Source of the DNA: an uncultured Lachnospiraceae bacterium
Lineage (GTDB): Bacteria; Bacillota; Clostridia; Lachnospirales; Lachnospiraceae
Reading direction: 5' to 3'
Assembly (NCBI GenBank): GCA_910586615.1
Contig: CAJUJP010000001.1
Coordinates: 178,046 to 242,045, forward strand
Length of the DNA stretch: 64,000 bases
The position numbers were made by a program, and so were the translations under genes. Positions 61,867 to 64,000 of this stretch are shown piece by piece; within the stretch, counting starts at the first letter, position 1, and each line of letters opens with the position of its first letter. The notes under the pieces are model-generated. The model made no database searches. It saw only the letters and a list, made by a program, of their open reading frames with translations, and was not told the DNA's origin.

Positions 61867-62715
61867 ATGAAGAGTGTCTTAGTAAGAATCAAACAATATC
61901 TGCCGGATTCGACCATTGCCGAACAGGGGGTTCTGAACTATATTCTGTCCAATCCGGATAAAGCTGTGCAGCACAATATCCATCAGCTTTCGGAGTATTC
62001 CTACAGTTCCGCTTCCACGATTGTAAGGCTCTGCCGCAAGCTGGGTTTCGAAGGATACAGAGACCTGCAGAATTCCCTGTTGAGCGAACTGGTAGTACAG
62101 AAGCAGGACAGGCAGCAGCGGTTTCAGCATATGGATCCCCATGACCAGCTCACGGAAATGGTTGACAAAATAACTGCCAAAAATATTTCCTCTCTGGAAA
62201 ATTCCATGCATCTTGTGGATATGAATGTCCTGAAAGAAAGTGTGAATACCATCTGTAACAGCGATATGGTTCTTCTTTTCGGCATCGGCGCTTCTTATCT
62301 GGTGGCACAGGATGCCTACCAGAAATTTCTACGGCTGGCAAAACCCTGTTACTGCAGCGAAGACATTCATTCCCAATATTTGTATGCCCAGAATGCCCGC
62401 CCCAGCGATGCCGCCATTATCATCAGTTATTCCGGATGCACCCAGGAGATGATACACTGCGCCCAGCAGCTTTGTGAACAGAAAACTCCCATCATCGCGA
62501 TCACACGTTTTTACAACTCTCCGCTCGCCAGACTTGCCACCCGATGCCTCTTTGTGGCTAATGAGGAAAATCTCTTTCGCAGCGGTGCCATGTCTTCCCG
62601 CATTTCTCAGCTCAATATGGTAGATATTCTGTATACCGCCTATTTGAACCGAAATTTTGACAACAATACGCAGCGGCTTGAATTCAACCGGATTCCCAAA
62701 AGTAAATCGGATTAA
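61867..62715 (+). CDS. RpiR/MurR-type transcriptional regulator
   Basis: 282 residues: N-terminal HTH_6 domain (AEQGVLNYILSNPDKAVQHN, ASTIVRLCRKLGFEGYRDLQ) and a C-terminal SIS sugar-phosphate sensing domain (MVLLFGIGASYLVAQDAYQK, AAIIISYSGCTQEMIHCAQQ, TPIIAITRFYNSPLARLATR). MurR of Escherichia coli has this layout and senses MurNAc-6-P. Divergent placement next to oppA and the murQ operon makes this the likely regulator of salvage. AAAGAGGG precedes the start. Confidence 0.9.
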   Translation: MKSVLVRIKQYLPDSTIAEQGVLNYILSNPDKAVQHNIHQLSEYSYSSASTIVRLCRKLGFEGYRDLQNSLLSELVVQKQDRQQRFQHMDPHDQLTEMVDKITAKNISSLENSMHLVDMNVLKESVNTICNSDMVLLFGIGASYLVAQDAYQKFLRLAKPCYCSEDIHSQYLYAQNARPSDAAIIISYSGCTQEMIHCAQQLCEQKTPIIAITRFYNSPLARLATRCLFVANEENLFRSGAMSSRISQLNMVDILYTAYLNRNFDNNTQRLEFNRIPKSKSD

Positions 62716-62851
62716 CGTCATTCACCCATATGCGTAGAGCAACTCACGTTTTTTTACAAACACAACATCTGGATCATTGCCTGCGGAAATAACCCTCCCG
62801 CCCGCATAGTCCAAGTCCACATCAACTATAACAATATAAGGAGCAGATCAT

Positions 62852-63676
62852 ATGCAGCATTTAAAACTTTCCTGCGCAAAAGGCGCAAGTATCACATGTT
62901 ACCTTCTAAACGACAGACCTTCCCGCAATCCCGACAGATCCCCCCGTCCGGGCATACTCCTGGTTCCCGGAGGCGGCTACCACTGTGTGGTCGATCATGA
63001 ACAGGAATGTATTGCCGTCCGTTTTCTGGGAATGGGATATCACGTCTTTATCCTTGACTACACAGTCAACGAAGACGGTACGAACCCGATACATTCTCTC
63101 GCTCTTGAGCAGCTTGCGGAAGCTATGGCACTCATTCGAAACCATGCCGGAGACTGGCATCTTGACCCTCACCGTCTGACTGTGGCAGGCTTTTCTGCCG
63201 GAGGACATCTGGCGGGATGCCTTGCCGTCCACTGGCATCGTGACTGGCTGCACAGGCAAACCGGACTTTCCCCCGAAATCATACGTCCGGATGCCGTTAT
63301 TTTAGCCTACCCCGTTACCACTACAGGCTCCTTTGCCCATAAAGGTTCCATTGATCATCTGCTCGGCAGTGATGCCTCTGCGGAAGAACTGTATCTCTAC
63401 AGTCTGGAAGAACAAGTGACGGAACAGGTTCCCCCTGTTTTTATCTGGCACACCCAGGAAGACGAATTTGTGCCGGTAGAAGGAACACTCCTTTTCGCTC
63501 AGGCATGTATCCGGGCAAAGGTATCGACCGAACTGCATATTTTCCCGAAAAACCGCCACGGTCTTTCTCTGGCCTCCAAAGAAACCGCATGGGAAGACAC
63601 CTCTTCTGTGGATCCCCATATCGCAAACTGGTTTCCTCTGTGCGCAGAGTGGCTGGATCTGATCCTGAACAACTGA
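62852..63676 (+). CDS. Alpha/beta hydrolase, acetyl-esterase-like
   Basis: 274 residues. LLVPGGGYHCVVDHE supplies the oxyanion region, HRLTVAGFSAGGHLAGCLAV the serine elbow (serine about residue 116), VFIWHTQEDEFVPVEGTLLF the aspartate, and HIFPKNRHGLSLA the histidine. It resembles BD-FAE/acetyl xylan esterase-like enzymes that deacetylate carbohydrates. AAGGAG precedes the start. It lies 136 bases after the RpiR gene, possibly read through from the same promoter, and could be a second esterase of the salvage pathway. Confidence 0.82.
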   Translation: MQHLKLSCAKGASITCYLLNDRPSRNPDRSPRPGILLVPGGGYHCVVDHEQECIAVRFLGMGYHVFILDYTVNEDGTNPIHSLALEQLAEAMALIRNHAGDWHLDPHRLTVAGFSAGGHLAGCLAVHWHRDWLHRQTGLSPEIIRPDAVILAYPVTTTGSFAHKGSIDHLLGSDASAEELYLYSLEEQVTEQVPPVFIWHTQEDEFVPVEGTLLFAQACIRAKVSTELHIFPKNRHGLSLASKETAWEDTSSVDPHIANWFPLCAEWLDLILNN

Positions 63677-63728
63677 TCAAATGCAGAACTTATTCTTCCT
63701 TGTTCATTACATTTATTTTCTCCTGTTT

Positions 63729-63748
63729 TCCATGATCTAAATCATGGA
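63729..63748. repeat. Palindrome after the hydrolase gene
   Basis: TCCATGAT and ATCATGGA are perfect 8-bp arms around CTAA. No T run follows on the plus strand, so it is not a standard terminator; a weak stop signal or a binding site are possible. Confidence 0.4.
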
Positions 63749-63840
63749 GAATGACACCTTTGTCCTGTCATCTGCGTTTTATCAAGTGTTTTTTGAGTTA
63801 TTGACGCAAGACGGATTGTCGGAACGGGGCAAAGTGCAGA

Positions 63841-63869
63841 TTGCTTTTCGTTGCTGGACATGGTATGAT
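63841..63869 (+). promoter_or_regulatory. Promoter of the GNAT gene
   Basis: -35 TTGCTT (63841-63846), 17-base spacer, -10 TATGAT (63864-63869), about 46 bases before the ATG at 63916. Confidence 0.5.
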
Positions 63870-63915
63870 TTTCTCCAATATAAACCGACAAACCGATATT
63901 TGTGAGAAAAAGCAT

Positions 63916-64000
63916 ATGATTAGAATAAGACCATATAAAGCTTCAGATGTAGATACGATATTATCGTGGTGTCAAGATGAAAAAGCATTTTATCAATGGA
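63916..64000 (+). CDS. GNAT acetyltransferase (5' end only)
   Basis: Only 28 residues are in the window: MIRIRPYKASDVDTILSWCQ then DEKAFYQW. The opening is typical of GNAT (RimJ/RimL-like) N-acetyltransferases. The gene runs off the right edge, so the substrate cannot be inferred. The ribosome site is weak (GAGAAA). Confidence 0.6.
   Translation, partial: MIRIRPYKASDVDTILSWCQDEKAFYQW

Overview
The window looks like chromosomal DNA of a Gram-positive, probably spore-forming anaerobe of the Clostridia, most likely Lachnospiraceae. This is inferred from strong AGGAGG-type ribosome binding sites, an orphan Spo0A-type DNA-binding protein, DUF3048 and clostridial-type AAA/PD-(D/E)XK proteins, Rpn-type remnants, and a MurNAc kinase/etherase salvage set. 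No rRNA, phage, IS transposase or CRISPR was found.

Layout. (1) 1-8000: 5' end of a GH2 beta-galactosidase, then a partial pseudaminic-acid-type set (pseB, pseC and pseG) with a family 2 glycosyltransferase and a large YfhO-like membrane protein. (2) 8000-13500: an AAA/PD-(D/E)XK protein, a decayed gene, and two small transcription units of unknown function. One holds a nitrilase-fold enzyme preceded by an out-of-frame helical ORF; the other holds a winged-helix protein overlapping a second unknown gene. (3) 13590-34280: a surface polysaccharide locus, all on the minus strand. It has a polyprenyl-phosphate sugar transferase, a Wzz-like co-polymerase, an EpsG-type polymerase, eight glycosyltransferases of families 2 and 4 (one of them GtrB-like), two large GT-C-like membrane proteins, GDP-fucose genes (gmd, fcl), rmlD, a MATE transporter and the Spo0A-C protein. 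Tandem repeats of 35-44 bp lie between several of its genes. (4) 34280-47600: a DUF3048 lipoprotein; an OmpR-type two-component system and a MacB-like ABC exporter whose upstream regions share a 22-bp direct-repeat box; an AgrA/AgrC-like pair with an unknown coiled-coil protein; an AAA/DUF4143 protein; a zinc-type macrodomain protein; and tRNA-Cys and tRNA-Glu. (5) 47700-51950: a sugar-type binding lipoprotein next to a Cache-domain hybrid histidine kinase. (6) 52000-62720: a nine-gene peptidoglycan-salvage operon (oppABCD/F, MATE, murQ, esterase, MurK-like kinase) with a divergent RpiR/MurR-type regulator, followed by an alpha/beta hydrolase and the start of a GNAT acetyltransferase.

How the parts fit. 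The salvage operon is the most complete pathway: import by Opp, phosphorylation of MurNAc by the BadF-type kinase, and cleavage to GlcNAc-6-P and lactate by MurQ, under an RpiR regulator. The polysaccharide locus has initiation, polymerisation and chain-length genes but no recognisable Wzx flippase or intact tyrosine kinase. The least explained parts are the 10.3-13.5 kb cluster, a two-hairpin element present twice between divergent genes with a compensatory base-pair change, and the minisatellites in the polysaccharide locus. All functional calls come from reading motifs; no database search was possible.
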